Assembly: GCA_029964075.1 (NCBI GenBank)
Contig: CM057142.1
Coordinates: 5,285,770-5,349,769 of the forward strand
DNA from: Patiria pectinifera
Lineage: Eukaryota; Echinodermata; Asteroidea; Valvatida; Asterinidae
Direction of reading: 5' to 3'
Length of the DNA stretch: 64,000 nt
In this document: piece by piece, positions 10,290 to 22,900 of the stretch
Position numbering within the stretch: position 1 is the first letter of the stretch
How the letters are laid out: each line of letters opens with the position of its first letter
Translations under genes and position numbers: made by a program
The notes under the pieces: generated by a model
What the model saw: the letters and a program-made list of their open reading frames with translations, nothing else
Told to the model about the DNA's origin: nothing
The model's database searches: none

Positions 10290-12088
10290 CAGGACAATTT
10301 TTAATCTTAATGATCAAATAAACCTTAAAGGGAAAATATTTGGTGCATTTTTAACTAATACCAGTACAGTAGATCATAACATTTTCATAAATCGATTATC
10401 TGCTCTCGGTGTCACAGGCACAGCTCTACAATGGTTCCAATGGTATCTCACTGATCGTCATCAATCAGTGTGCATCAACAACACAAAATCTTCTCCGTCT
10501 CTTCTTGCTTGTGGTGTCCCGTAGGGGTCTGTCGGTGGTCCTTTGCTGTTCTCTAACTACACCAGTCCAAACGGCAAAATAATCCAGAGACATGGCACCC
10601 AGTATCATTGTTATGCAGATGACTTACAACTCTACGTGTCCTTTGATCCGGTACAGTCCAGTGCATCATCTGAAGCATGTATTGATGAGATAAGAACATG
10701 GACAACTGCCAATACTCTGAGGCTGAATGATGCAAAATCAGACTTCATCTTATTTGGCTCCAAGCATAATCTCAATAAAATCAACATCTCATCAATACGG
10801 ATCGGTTCTGCTGACATCACCCCTTCGCTCACATGCCGCAACCTTGGAGTGATTTTTGATTGCCGGCTGACATTCAACGACCATATCTCCAGCATATCCA
10901 AGTCAGTCAGATTTCATCTGCGCAATCTTGGATTTATTCGCCGATATTTGAACCGTACAGCGACTGAACAACTTGTACATGCATTGATTTCATCTCGTCT
11001 GGATTTCTGCAATTCACTCCTCTACAACATTCCGCAGCTGGATTAGTTACGCTGACCAAGCGCTCCGAACATATCAGCCCAGTGCTGAAGTCTCTTCATT
11101 GGTTGCCCGTATGTGATCGGATATCATTCAAGATTTTGCTGCTGGCTTCCAATACACTTAGTGGACTGGCACCAGAGTACCTCATTGATGCCTTACCGAG
11201 ATACTTACCCGCACGGAACCTGCGCTCTTCGGAATTGATCAAACTTGTTGTCCCTCGCACCCATCGTTCATGGGGTACTAGTGCATTCCAACACTCTGCA
11301 GCATCCCTTTGGAACAATCTTCCTTTACACATAAGTTCAGCGGACTCAACTAACCAGTTCAAGAGAGCACTTAAGACTCATTTATTTGCTAAGTAATACT
11401 TGTCACATTAGAATTGTCATTGATTTTGGGATCAGACTAAACCTGCTTGTCTGTTATGATCATTTTATTCGTTCGATGTGTCCAGTTGTTTTTATTGGCA
11501 AATTGTATATTTTATACAATATATCAATTTTATGTGTGTTTGTATAATGCTTATATGTGTATGTACATGTATTTTGTATTTTTTTTTTAGATGCTTTAGA
11601 TGTATATGATTAGTTTCTTCCCATATGATTCCTTACTGTAAAAATTGCAGTTTTTCTTTGTTTTTAAAGGGGGTGCATGTATATTTTTTCCTAAGTAATA
11701 TTTGTCATATGTATTTGGTTTCATCACTAGCATTTTGCTTGTCCTGATATATTTTCAATTCTTTCGGTCAATGTCTGTATAGGTTGGTAATTTGTATGTG
11801 TATGATATTTATATGTGTATATAATGTGTGTATTTTGTGGATACTTTTATATTTTTTGGATTGTGTGTTTATTAAGTTTTTCTATTTTACTATTTTTATC
11901 TTTGACATTTTTATTCCTTGTATCGACTTTTTCAAACATTTTAACGTTACAGTTACTCTTTTGTTTTGTTTTATATATAATGCTATAGTATTAGTTTATT
12001 TTTTAAACTTGTAAAGCGCCTTGAGCGTCTTTTTTAGACGGATTTTGGCGCTATATAAATGTTCTCTATTATTATTATTATTATTATG
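10290..12088 (+). mobile_element. CR1/L2-like LINE, 5'-truncated, copy A
   Basis: A broken reverse transcriptase reading frame: 10,255-10,524, then 10,543-11,046, then 11,082-11,396. The catalytic YADD is at 10,612-10,623, preceded by a degraded palm region that has a stop in the conserved GVPQGS-type loop. The C-terminus ends with [12 protein letters not shown], typical of L2/CR1 elements. The 3' untranslated region has a small hairpin region (gcgccttgagcg and ttggcgctatataaa) and ends in an (ATT)n tail at about 12,065-12,088. The upstream endonuclease is missing. The element is inactive. It lies between TMEM87 copies A and B and was duplicated with them (see 41,220-42,793). Confidence 0.85.
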
Positions 12089-12852
12089 TATAACACTAAC
12101 AAATAAGTTGATGGGAGCGGTATTTGAACTCTCCAATGGTTTCAGGTTCAATTCCCTATGCAGTCACTTTTCTTTTGTTCAGCTTGATAACGAACCTGAT
12201 TAATTCAGTTTCTAACTTGCAAAAATTGGTCACATATATGGGTTTTTTTGAAATCTGGATCAAGATGTTCCACCCGTTGTCCTTTCCATATTTGATTTTA
12301 GTCTCGGTAGAAAGCATGTTAGCTTGGTAAAGTCTGGATTTGGAAATGTGGCAGCTTTTGTGTACTCGCATACATGTACATTTAATGCATTTCTGAGTGA
12401 CTATAAAGCTTTTGAATGTGGGGAAATTGTTTTAAAATGGTTTTAAAAAAAGGAGGAGCCTAGCTCTATCATGCATTAATTCATTCGAAGTGATTTTTTG
12501 AACTGTTTATTATAGCAAAGTAACAGTGGAATAATTTTCAGAATATGGTGATTATAAAATTCATTAAAAATTATCTAATGAGAATAGCATTAAAATAGGT
12601 TCTTTGAAAAATTGAAAAATATGTAAAAAACAAAGTGCTCAATTTCATCTTTTCAAAGAGGGAAAATCTTGTCCAGAAAGAAATAGGTTGAGTCTCAAAA
12701 ATAACCATGCAAACATGTGACAATCGGCATTTAAAAGGTTTGTAATAAGTATTTTCCTTTCAATATTTTAAAGTGACTTTAAATGTGAAATAATGAACAA
12801 CTATAACTACAAAGATTGTACAGATAAATGAAATAAACACCAAAAGAGTTAT
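12089..12852. other. Intergenic spacer between LINE and palindromic element
   Basis: AT-rich sequence matching 42,794-43,590 downstream of copy B. No gene, RNA or repeat structure recognised. Confidence 0.6.
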
Positions 12853-13477
12853 TAGTAGGGGGGCCAATGTACAGATTAAGGGTTCCCGTTGAAATTTCAT
12901 GTTAATTTATGGCAACCATTATAAATGTAATCTTATGAGTCCTGAGAACAAGAAAATTGATGTTGCCATTTTTTCCATTGACCTTTAGTGACCTTGACCT
13001 GAGGTCAAAGTTCATGGGTCATTTTCACCTAAAATTTGCCTTTCGGAAGGGTTTGCAAAGATTTTTGAGGCAAGTGAGCACATATTGTAAATGGTTGAGA
13101 GTTTCTCCATTATAATAAATGTTATTATTAATGTATTTATGGGTTTTGCTGAAGAAAACATGGGAAAATGTCACTTTTGCCAGAAAAGGGCCGGGTTGTT
13201 TTGACCATCTCGCGCAGATTCCGCCCCCCCCCCCATGACCTCGGCCATCGAGTGACGAAAAATTATGAAACTCGGTACATGCATAGAACAACATAACATG
13301 AACAAACCCAAGAAATTTCATGACTATGGGTTAAAGGGTTTTGGAATTACGGCTAATTAATTATTCATAAGCACGTATGGTAATTCAAATGTGTACACTA
13401 CGTATATGGGGAAATTCAGTTTTGACGGAGGGTAGCGCCGAAAATATTTCGCTGCGCGGCAACCTGTGGTTCGAATT

Positions 13478-14660
13478 TTATGTTTTTGGTATCAAAAGAT
13501 GTGCAAGACTCGAGGCTAAAAAGTCAGGACAGCTCAGGCCGTGAAATAAATAATTTTTCAAGAGTATCGGGGAAAAAGTTGAAAGAGGGAAAATCCGCCC
13601 CCTATTAGGGCCAAAATATGACCAACCCTTTAGTGCCTGGCATCTAAATAGGAAATGTTGTAAAGTGTCCTCTGCAGTACCGCACTCACACAGGGTGTTT
13701 GTAGGTTGAGGAAAATCCCCACTTCTTTTGGTGCGAGCCACTCAAGAGCGCAGGTCATTTAAGCACCTCCAGGTCTTGCATCCTGCATTGGATCCTGTAG
13801 GTAAGGCTTCTGCAGGCTTGATTGGCATCTCATGTAGTGGGGGAGATGCCACCAGCCTGGTCAACCCAGGAGGCACACACTTGGGTCTTAATAGCAGGGT
13901 TGATCGCTTTCAGGTGACTCACAGTGTAGCACTGCTGTGACTGGTCAAGAGCATCGGTCAACGTCTTCCCTTGGGGGACCGTTCCTTTGAAGACGTACTC
14001 TACTCTGCCATTGAATACTACAAAGAAACGATGGTTCTTCAGTAGAACACCAATAAACTGGGTAAGGGTCAGGTCTGCCGTCATGTCCAGGTTCTTCTGA
14101 AGGAGTCAGCAACGGTTAACACTGTCAAAAGCAGCTGTAAGATCAACAAAGACAGCGCCGGTGATCTATTTTTTTCTGATGGAAGCAGTCCTTAGTGTAC
14201 TGAGTGAGGTTTAGAAGCTGTCCCGTTGTAGATTTTCCGGGACGGAAGCCTGCCTGCCTGTTCCTATATCAGTTGTTTCTCAATGAAGAGGCAAGAAGGT
14301 TGAGGAGGAAATATTCCAGCAACTTGAATATATGTGACTTAGAAGGGATTTGGGACGATAAGTTTTGACATGCATTGGGTCTTTCTCGGGTTTTAGGAGG
14401 GCGATGACCTTCGACTTTTGCCACACTTTAGGTATTGTTTGTGTGGCGAGGGAGGTGTTGATGAGCTGGAGTAACCAATTTGAGACGTTTGGTCCAAGAT
14501 GTTTCAGTTCTTTGGTGAAAATGTTATCCAGTTTGGTTGATTTCCTGTTCTTTATTTATGCCAGTCGCAAGTTCTTTAGCAGAGAAGGATTTGATGAAGC
14601 CAATTAGGTCGATGGTGGGGTCTTTCTGGCGGAGCTTGGGTTTCGGTCGCTTATTAGGAG
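13478..14660 (-). pseudogene. Degraded non-LTR reverse transcriptase fragment
   Basis: Reading the - strand from about 14,650 downward gives RT palm motif A (FVDLTAAFDSVN, near 14,100-14,160), the region LLKNHRFFVVFNGR with a following VPQG, and finally a Cys/His motif CECGTAEDTLQHFLFRC near 13,650. Frameshifts separate the pieces. The family resembles Jockey/CR1-group non-LTR elements and is distinct from the LINE at 10,290. The C-terminal piece is repeated in inverted orientation at 15,575-15,805. Confidence 0.65.
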
Positions 14661-14939
14661 AACGTGGCACTTTACCATTTAAATAGCAGTTGTTGTGGGC
14701 TATTTGATTGGCGGTGATGTTACAATGCTGTTCACTTGGCTGTTCACTTGGCGACCGCCCCCCATGAAACCTTGTCGCCCCCCCCAGTCGCCCCCCCCCC
14801 CCACTGAGATTTTGAGTTTCTAAAAAAATATCATTGATCTACATGACGGCATGGGCCCTATTATGTACTACAATGTATCTTTTGCTTAGAAAATATTGGT
14901 TAAAGTGGTCAGAAATTGCCTCAGATAGCACCACAGAGC

Positions 14940-15420
14940 ATTTAGAATCCAAAATTTTTCGGGGCCCTTAAGCGGGCCCCGAACCCCACGCCTATAGCTC
15001 AGAATTCTGGTAGCTGATTCAATGACTCCAACCTCGAAAACAATGTTCACAAAATTTTCTTATGCCTTTAGCTGAGAAAACCTCGAAAATTATGTTTAAA
15101 TTATTATCTTTTGTGCTAAGATAATTATTGGTTAAAGTGGTAAGAAATTGCCTCAGATCACACCACAGAGCATCCAAAATCCTATTTTTTTTCGGGGCCC
15201 TTAAGCGGGCCCCGAACCCCACGCCAATAGCTCAGAATACCGATAGCTGATTCAATGTCTCCAACCTCGAAAACGATGTTCAAATAATTATCCTTTGCCA
15301 AGAAAATATTAGTTAAAGCATGGAGGAAAGTCTCAAGAAATTGCTTCAAATCACACCACAGAACATCTAGAATCCAATTTTTTTCGGGGCCCTTAAGCGG
15401 GCCCCGAACCCCACGATCAA
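14940..15420. repeat. Three-unit tandem repeat with GGGCCC palindrome
   Basis: Three units of roughly 190-235 bp. Each contains ttcggggcccttaagcgggc near 14,957, 15,191 and 15,382, followed by cccgaaccccacg. Each GC-rich core is itself an inverted repeat in otherwise AT-rich DNA. Flanking poly-C runs (14,756-14,805 and 15,427-15,510) are low-complexity. Confidence 0.75.
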
Positions 15421-16734
15421 GGTATGTCCCCCCCCCCCAATTTTGAGAAGCGATTGACGCCCCTGCTTGACGCCCCCCCATGAAATGTTCCAGCCCCCCA
15501 GCGCCCCCACTGAAAAATTCCTGGCTACGCCACTGGTTCGCACCAAAAGCACCATGAAGAAGTGGGGATTTTCCTCAACCGACAAACACCCTGTGTGAGT
15601 GTGGTACTGCAGAGGACACTTTACAATATTTCCTATTTAGATGCCAGGCACTAAAGGGTTGGTCATATTTTGGCCCTAAAAGGGGGGCGGATTTCCCCTC
15701 TTTCAACTTTTTCCGCGATACTCTTGAAAAGTTATTAATTTCGCGGCCTGAGCTGTCCTGACTTTTTAGCTTCGAGTCTTGCACATCTTTTGATACCAAA
15801 AACATAAAATTCGAACCACAGGTTGGCGCGCAGCGAAATATTTTCGGCGCTACCCTCCGGCAAAACTGAATTTCCCCATATACGTAGTGTATACATTTGA
15901 ATTACCATGCGTGCTTATGAATAATTAATTAGCCGTAATTCCAAAACCCTTTGATCTTTAGTCATGAAATTTCTTGGGTTTGTTCATGTTAAGTTGTTCT
16001 ATGCATGTACCGAGTTTCATAATTTTTCGTCACTCGATGGCTGAGGTCATGGGGGGGGGCGGAATCTGCGTGAGATGGTCAAAACAACCCTGCCCTTTTC
16101 GGGCAAAAGTGACATTTTCCCATGTTTTCTTCAGCAAAACCCATAAATACATTAATAATAACATTTATTATAATGGAGAAACTCTCAACCAAATACAATA
16201 TGTGCTCGCTTGCCTCAAAAATCTTCGCAAACCCTTCCGAAAGGCAAATTTTAGGTGAAAATGACCCATGAACTTTGACCTCAGGTCAAGGTCACTAAAG
16301 GTCAATGGAAAAAATGGCAACATCAATTTTCTTGTTCTCAGGACTCATAAGATTACATTTATAATGGTTGCCATAAATTAACATGACATGCCAACGGAAG
16401 TACATTGGCCCCCCCACTATATATGATACTGCCTCGTCTATCCAATTTCTTGTGTGTTGTATTTGCGTGTTGAAATGGGGGGTGGGGGGGAGTGCCCCAA
16501 ACCACATTGAAAAACTATTAATTTGAGACGAAAACTTTGAATGTCCTTCGACTCGACCAAACGATTGGATCGGGGGGAGGGGGGTAAACCCAGGCCTGGT
16601 GTTTTGACTTGAGGTCTGGAGTCTTGGTAAATTGCAACGATTCTGCAAAGCCCCAGCGATATCTGTTCCTTACCATGATAACATTTTCTGATTAAAACAT
16701 GTTTTTCGTTTAGTTTAATATCTAGAAAACTTGG

Positions 16735-16936
16735 TTAAAATTGTACTCTATGCGCACGTGAACGTCTGATTTCGAGACTAGCGCTTTCGTGGGGGAAACT
16801 TTTGTTACATCGATATGTGTGGTGGCGCTCTTCGATTCGGCGAAAAAACACCCCGCTGGTACGCGGTACATGTCCAATGCGTTTGGACAGGAGAGACTGG
16901 AAACCATCGTGCACTGCCAACGTACAATTTGCCAAC
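16735..16936 (+). promoter_or_regulatory. Putative promoter/5' leader of TMEM87 copy B
   Basis: Directly upstream of the exon 1 ATG and nearly identical to 43,900-44,101 upstream of copy C. No TATA box is evident. A CACGTG E-box lies at 16,755-16,760 (43,920-43,925 in copy C). The start codon context is caacATGg. Assignment rests on position only. Confidence 0.35.
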
Positions 16937-19900
16937 ATGGAGTCGAGTCTTAGGATTTTGTGTCTAGTTTCGTTTTTGACAGTTTTCGTAAAGTTTTGTT
17001 CTTGCGATAGCCCCGAGCATGGAATTTTTAATGTCACTTTGAATGAGGTAGTGTTTTAAAGTAACTAATTTTGTTTTCCAAAATTGAGTGCATTTTTTGT
17101 ATCAAACTTCACATTTTGTAGAACTTGTCCAATTTCCGGACAATTTTTTTTCGGGGGGGGGCGGGGTGGAGTGGGGGGGGGGATTTTGGAAAGAATGTTG
17201 CATCCTGATGCCACTTTTTCATTATATATGTAGTAATATGTCAGTGAAGGTCAGTCATTGCAAAAATGTTGAAAAGACCTGAATCTTGGACTGACATCAG
17301 GACATGACCTGATGACTGAGAAACAATTTCATTTTCATTTTTTTTTTAGAAAATAGGCACTCGACTCTCTATTACTTTAGCAGACTAGTGTCTAACCCCA
17401 TAATTGTGGCCAATTTACTAGACTTCCTCCATAAATAAGGGCCACACTTAGAACGTGTACCCGAAAATGTAGAACTAGAACTGAGAATTAGAATTTTGTC
17501 ATATTTTGATTTTCACATTAATTTAGACATGTTAGACCATGGAGGAAGGAATTAATTCTTCCTCCATGGTTAGACTTTCATGACTTTGTAGTTTATTTAC
17601 GCTTAGGTTAGAAGCACACTCACCCTCTTTATGGCGATGGAAAAGAAGTCCCGCCTTTCTCAGATGTCTCTTGTTCGTCATGTTCGTGTTATTTCCAGGC
17701 TCATTTGCACACGTTTGCGTATCATCTAAATTCCAATATTGAAAAAGATCACGCGTGTGCTGGATCGTTTCTGCTGTCAGTTACGTAGACTTGAGTTAAG
17801 GCGCTCGTGGTAACCTGGACACGAGTGCAGAGGCGGCGCACTGAGCCAACGAGCTCCGCCACTTCCGTGGTCTTGTTTCGTGTCTTGGTACAAAGTCTAA
17901 ATGTGAAAATCAAAATTTTACCAAGTTCTACATGTTCCAAGTGTGGCCCTTATTTACGGAGGTAGTCCAGTAAATTGGCCACATTTATGAGGCTATCGAG
18001 TCTCCAGCACGTCCATCAGTCAGTAAGTGTCCATAGACTTTGTACACAGCCAACGAAGTGGTGTCTGGATATTAAGACTCTTTCCGGAATTTTTTTTTGC
18101 AGTAGGCATCGTCAATGGAACCACGATTATTCAGTAGTTTCAATGTTAATTATTCATGAGAAAAAGAAGAATTACGTCACAGCATTGTTATGACTTAGCC
18201 TTAGACTAGAGGCTTAGTCAATTAGGCTTACAAAAAAAAAAAACATGACTAACTAGTTAATTTAAATGTTAACCAAATCGAAGAGTTTATTTAGCCGTGA
18301 ACCCGTCCCATATTTTTTCACCCCACCTTTTGATTTAATTGAAGACAAATCAATAGGTTTGGCAAAACTGAAAACATCTCGGGAAACAGGTGTTTTTAGA
18401 GCTCATTTTTGGTTCACATATCATTCAAACATTTGATCGTGTAGGCAGCCATATTGAAGAAAAAAAAATTCTCATGAATATTTAATTTATTAAATATAGT
18501 CAACAACTGTAATGGGACTGATTCCCATCTGTTTAACACAAAGTCACAAAGACAATGTTACTAGCTCGGAACCGGATGAAAAGTCGTCACGTAAAAAAAA
18601 ACTGGGTCCCAAAAAACAGTCACTGCGCATGTTCAGTGCCATGCTGGTGCAATACTGAAAACAATTGGGGACCGGTTCACAGTCAAATATCCACTGCCTT
18701 AAGAAATGGCTTTTGAATGGCCACACATCATGCTGGTTTACACACCCGGGAGACAGTTTAAAAAGTTTTCAACATTCGCAGCACTTGGAAGTATGAAACT
18801 AGAGTTCACTGCCTTTTGAAAATATCGGATGTACTCTATGACCTCTCAGTTTTGCCACTCCAGATTGATTAGTCTTACCGCCAGTTTTTACGAGAAATTA
18901 AGGCATCTTTGTGGATCCCATATGCATAAGTACAACGGTTGAGCATGGCATTGGCAGACATGTTGAACGTGAGAACTTGATGACCCCAAAGCTGTGACGT
19001 GTTATGAAATTAATCTTGTTGCTCCGGCTTCACGAGTTGTGGTACGATGGCTGTTTCTTGTGAAAAATCAATCTGGTGTTGAGTCCCATTTTGAGATGGG
19101 AGTGTTTCGGCTTAAAAAAAAAAAAATTGAACTATTTTTTTTAAACCCCTGATTGAGAGACGTATGAAAAATGAAAATTATGATGAGAATCAATTACATG
19201 TACATGTGAAAATCACCCTGTAATACCTAACGATCAGAATAAACCTGAATGAGCGACCACATGGCAATGTAGAATAAGTGTTGTGCATTGTTGTGACTGA
19301 CGCGCAGCTCGATGTGTGCTGGCATATCTTGAATAGTTCAACTGTGAGGTGTCAACTTTCTTGGAAACAAAGTGGATGAAAATTGTCCACTTTTTTGGAT
19401 GCACAGACTGATTGGCAAGATTTGCTAGTCTTGTACTCTCCATGTAAAACAGGCTTCCAGCAATTGCTAGTTTGGGAAACAAGACAAACATCGTTGTACC
19501 CGACGGCTGTTTGCAGTATGTTGATGATCTCAACATAGTTTAATCTGTCCATTTTGGGTTTTTAAATTAAGGTTTTAAGTTAAAACCTTAAGGCAGGGCT
19601 GAGGTCTAGGGTTCGGGTAGACATATTCTGGTGCTGCATAAGCCCTTTAACACGATTTCAACATCAACTGTTCTTTATGTTTGTTCTTGTTTCAGGGGGA
19701 TCGTTTCGGCGGCGTTTCCAAAAACCTGGCTGAAAAAACTGAAATAGCCATAACAGGTATTTATGCCAAGATAATGATAATAATACTAATATAGAATATG
19801 AGTTATAACTGTGGCGTGTGATTGGTCACTGACATGTTTGTGTTTTCTTTTTTCTTCCAGTTGACTGTAATGGGAAAGGGAAGTTTGCAATAGAATGGGT

Positions 19901-22900
19901 TGTGCGCTACACGGAGTGCAATGGGCTGACTCTGGTAAGGATGGGAATCTACATTTATTAAACGTTTAGCAAAACTTTCCCAAAAACATTTAGTCAACGC
20001 TTCAGAAAGGGTGCCGCCTGTTCCAGTATGTGTGCGGAAGCTGCGGTCGCATGTGTTTGTATATACACATGTACAACCCTAACGTCCTAGCCATTACTTT
20101 GGGATAAAGAACTGAATACTACAGAATACTACAAAAATTATGTATGCAGGCACCACGTACCCCAAAAATACTATGAGTTTTATGCCCACTTATATGCTGA
20201 AGTACTGCATATTCAGTTTACTACTACATGTAGTAGTATTTTGTAGCTTTAGGTGAGGTAAGTGTTAACCACCATTTGTTTTCCAACTGCTGAATCCAAC
20301 AGGATCCAACTATGTCACATACCCAATGGAGCCTGTTGGATTGGGCAGTAAACCTCTTGTGTACATTCCTGATTGCCCTATGCTGGATTCAGCAGGCAAC
20401 TGAACCGCATTATAACGCCAAGTTGGAGTCCGTTGGATTCAGCAGACAACTGAAAATAAGGCACAGTGGATTGAGCAGGAAACTACCGTTGGACTCTGTT
20501 GGATTTAGCAGGGTAGTCCTGAGGAACTACTAGGGCGTTGTGATCAGCGATATCAATCCATGATGAGTTCATTGCAATAAACAAAACTAGAGGCAATGTG
20601 CACTTGGCATCTTTTAATATAGCCATCTATATGGGTGCAAGTGCAACTCTATCTTCTCCTTCAGGTTTTTACTTCTTGCCAACTGACCGGCCCTACTTCA
20701 GAGGCCAAACAAATATGAGAACCATAGAACTAAAAAGGGACGCCTTTATGGATAAAAATAGAGTCCATACCTTAAAAGCTTCTGATCAAAGTAAATCGTT
20801 CTGCTGACGCAGGCATTTTGATGTCGTTTTTTCTTACTCAATTTGACAGGATAATACAACATATTACATCAGTAGGCTCTTTGAGGATACTGGAGATTTA
20901 GGGATGATGTTTGAGGTCGAGGACTATATTGCTGTACAGAGGAACAATGGATCTAACGAACTGAACTGTGAAACTCCGCATTTACTCCTGCAGGTGGGTA
21001 CTATTGTTGGACAAAAAACACCATTCTGTTAAGGGATAGTGAGAACTTAAGGTATTAAGCTGTCCCCTATACCACTTTGCATCCACTTTTCCTTCGGTTT
21101 CAGTGCAAAAAAATTATTTCAGAATGGCCACAAAAAAATTGTTTCAGAGTGGAACATTATGGTCCAGTGTTTATGGAGTTTGACTCATGTGCAGTGATAT
21201 TGTATGAGGAGTCTAGGGCCCAATTAGGATCACGGTGTTTGTGTTCATAGGCAAGACATTAACCTACAATAGGTTGATCCAAAACCTCCTGTTTCAACAC
21301 TCACAGAGAGTCAAAATGTCTATCCAACAGTCTGTCTTTTAAACAGGCTAGTCACCAACAGGCATATCATATTTGAAGCAAGCACTCTGACTAGTCGAAT
21401 TCAGTCAACAGACAAAAGCAGGCAACTGGTAGGCATGGCTGTCGTATCACTCACCCACAGTCAAAGCATAGAGTATGGATAGCACTTCACATTTTCAAAG
21501 CTAATCTTAAAACCCATCTGTTCACTGCAAATGATATGTAATGTTAGTGTTTTCCTCTGTTTTGTTCAGTGCATTGGGACCCCGTGTAACATGCGCTTTA
21601 TAAGAATGGTTTATTATTATTATTATTATCTCTGCCAAATGTGTTTGTGTGGTTAAGCTCAGGGCAAGCGGGCAGATTTCAGTCACGCTTCACTGCTCTC
21701 CACAAGTGCTGTTTTTTTAAAGAGGTTGTGGAATGCTCGAAGACATTTCCGTCATTTTTCGGGTATATGTAGCCTAAGGTGTGATGAAATAAAAACGACT
21801 ATTTTGTCTGTCATGAAATGAGTCCAAAAGGTACTTTTGAGAGCTGTTTTTCAGGTCCTGTTTCGACCCGAACGTGCAATTTGTGTAAAGTCATCGTTGG
21901 GGGCAGCAAACAAAACATAGTAAATTGTGACGTAATAAACAGGACTCCCGATGCAGCGTAGAATAAACGAGTCCTGTTTATTGCGTCACGATTTTTCTCA
22001 TTTTACGAAGAACCCGACAATTGTTGATTTCAATTATGCGCTCGCGGACCAACAAATTACTGAATGAATTTCAGTTTTATAAACATATAAACGCACATTA
22101 CAAAAGAATGGGACTTTGTCATTATGATGTATATGGGTCTACTCTACAATAAAAAAAAAAATATAAAAAACAAAACGACTTTCAGCATTCCACAACCTCT
22201 TTAATTTGCAGTGACTCTCTGTGCGAAAAAGTTACTTTAACACGTCATATACCTTTACCTGTAACGGACTTGCAGTGATTTGAAGGGTTTTATATTGCAG
22301 CCTCTGAATATTGACTTCCTACTAGGAGGGTCAAGTTACCAAGTGTACCAAGTCAGTTGTACAAATTTGATGCGATCAAGCTTAATGAGTCGTTTGTCAA
22401 CCCTGGTCAATTTTTTTTCCCCACAGATTTGAAAAGAGAACAATCTCAGCATTACTGCTGTGAAAACAGCATGCTGGTACCATCTTTAGTTCAAAAATTG
22501 TGGAAGTCGGAACACCAAGAAGTGTGGTGATGAGATGAAGTGGTCCTATTTTGGTCTGAATCTCCAAATGAAAATTCCCGACAAACGATTCATTTAGCCT
22601 GATCGCTTCACTAATATTGAAAATACTCTTTCTGCTGATTTGACTTGCGTAACAACCTTTTCATTTAATTTGATGTAATTCCAAACAGGATGAATGGGGC
22701 CCTGACAGCTACACTTGCTACACCACATATAAAAACCAACACTGTCAGTATCGTGGGGTACCAACAACGGAAACCCCAGAAACAGCATCAGCAGCACCAG
22801 CAGCACCATCAGCAGCACCAGCAGGAACACCAGCAGCACCAGCAGCCGCCAAACAAAAGGCTCCAGGGGTGAGCATTTGCAGTCGTAGTGGCTTCAGTGT

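Larger units (their letters stand above)
12853..16419. mobile_element. 3.57-kb palindromic composite element, only between copies A and B
   Basis: Terminal inverted repeats of about 885 bp (12,853-13,740 and 15,537-16,419). The outer ends read tagtaggggggccaatgtac and its inverted match. The paralogous spacer upstream of copy C (about 43,588) is empty, and the comparison gives a 3-bp TAT target duplication (12,850-12,852 and 16,420-16,422). Both arms carry the C-terminal piece of a non-LTR retrotransposon with the string CECGTAEDTLQHFLFRC. The centre holds an RT fragment on the - strand and a tandem repeat. No transposase seen. Confidence 0.8.

Noticed and set aside
10632..10901. 89-codon - strand frame, also at 41,314-41,583
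   Set aside because: It is antisense to the reverse transcriptase of the LINE.
16735..17037. 100-codon - strand open frame over exon 1, repeated at 43,900-44,202
   Set aside because: It is antisense to the signal-peptide exon and promoter. Its conservation is explained by the recent gene duplication.
20312..20533. 73-codon frame repeated in copies B and C
   Set aside because: It coincides with a minisatellite in intron 3. The frame stays open because of repeat structure, and it does not match the TMEM87 protein.
22690..22872. Gln/His-rich frame overlapping exon 6
   Set aside because: It is a frame-shifted shadow of the Ala/Pro linker encoded by CAGCACCAG-type repeats.
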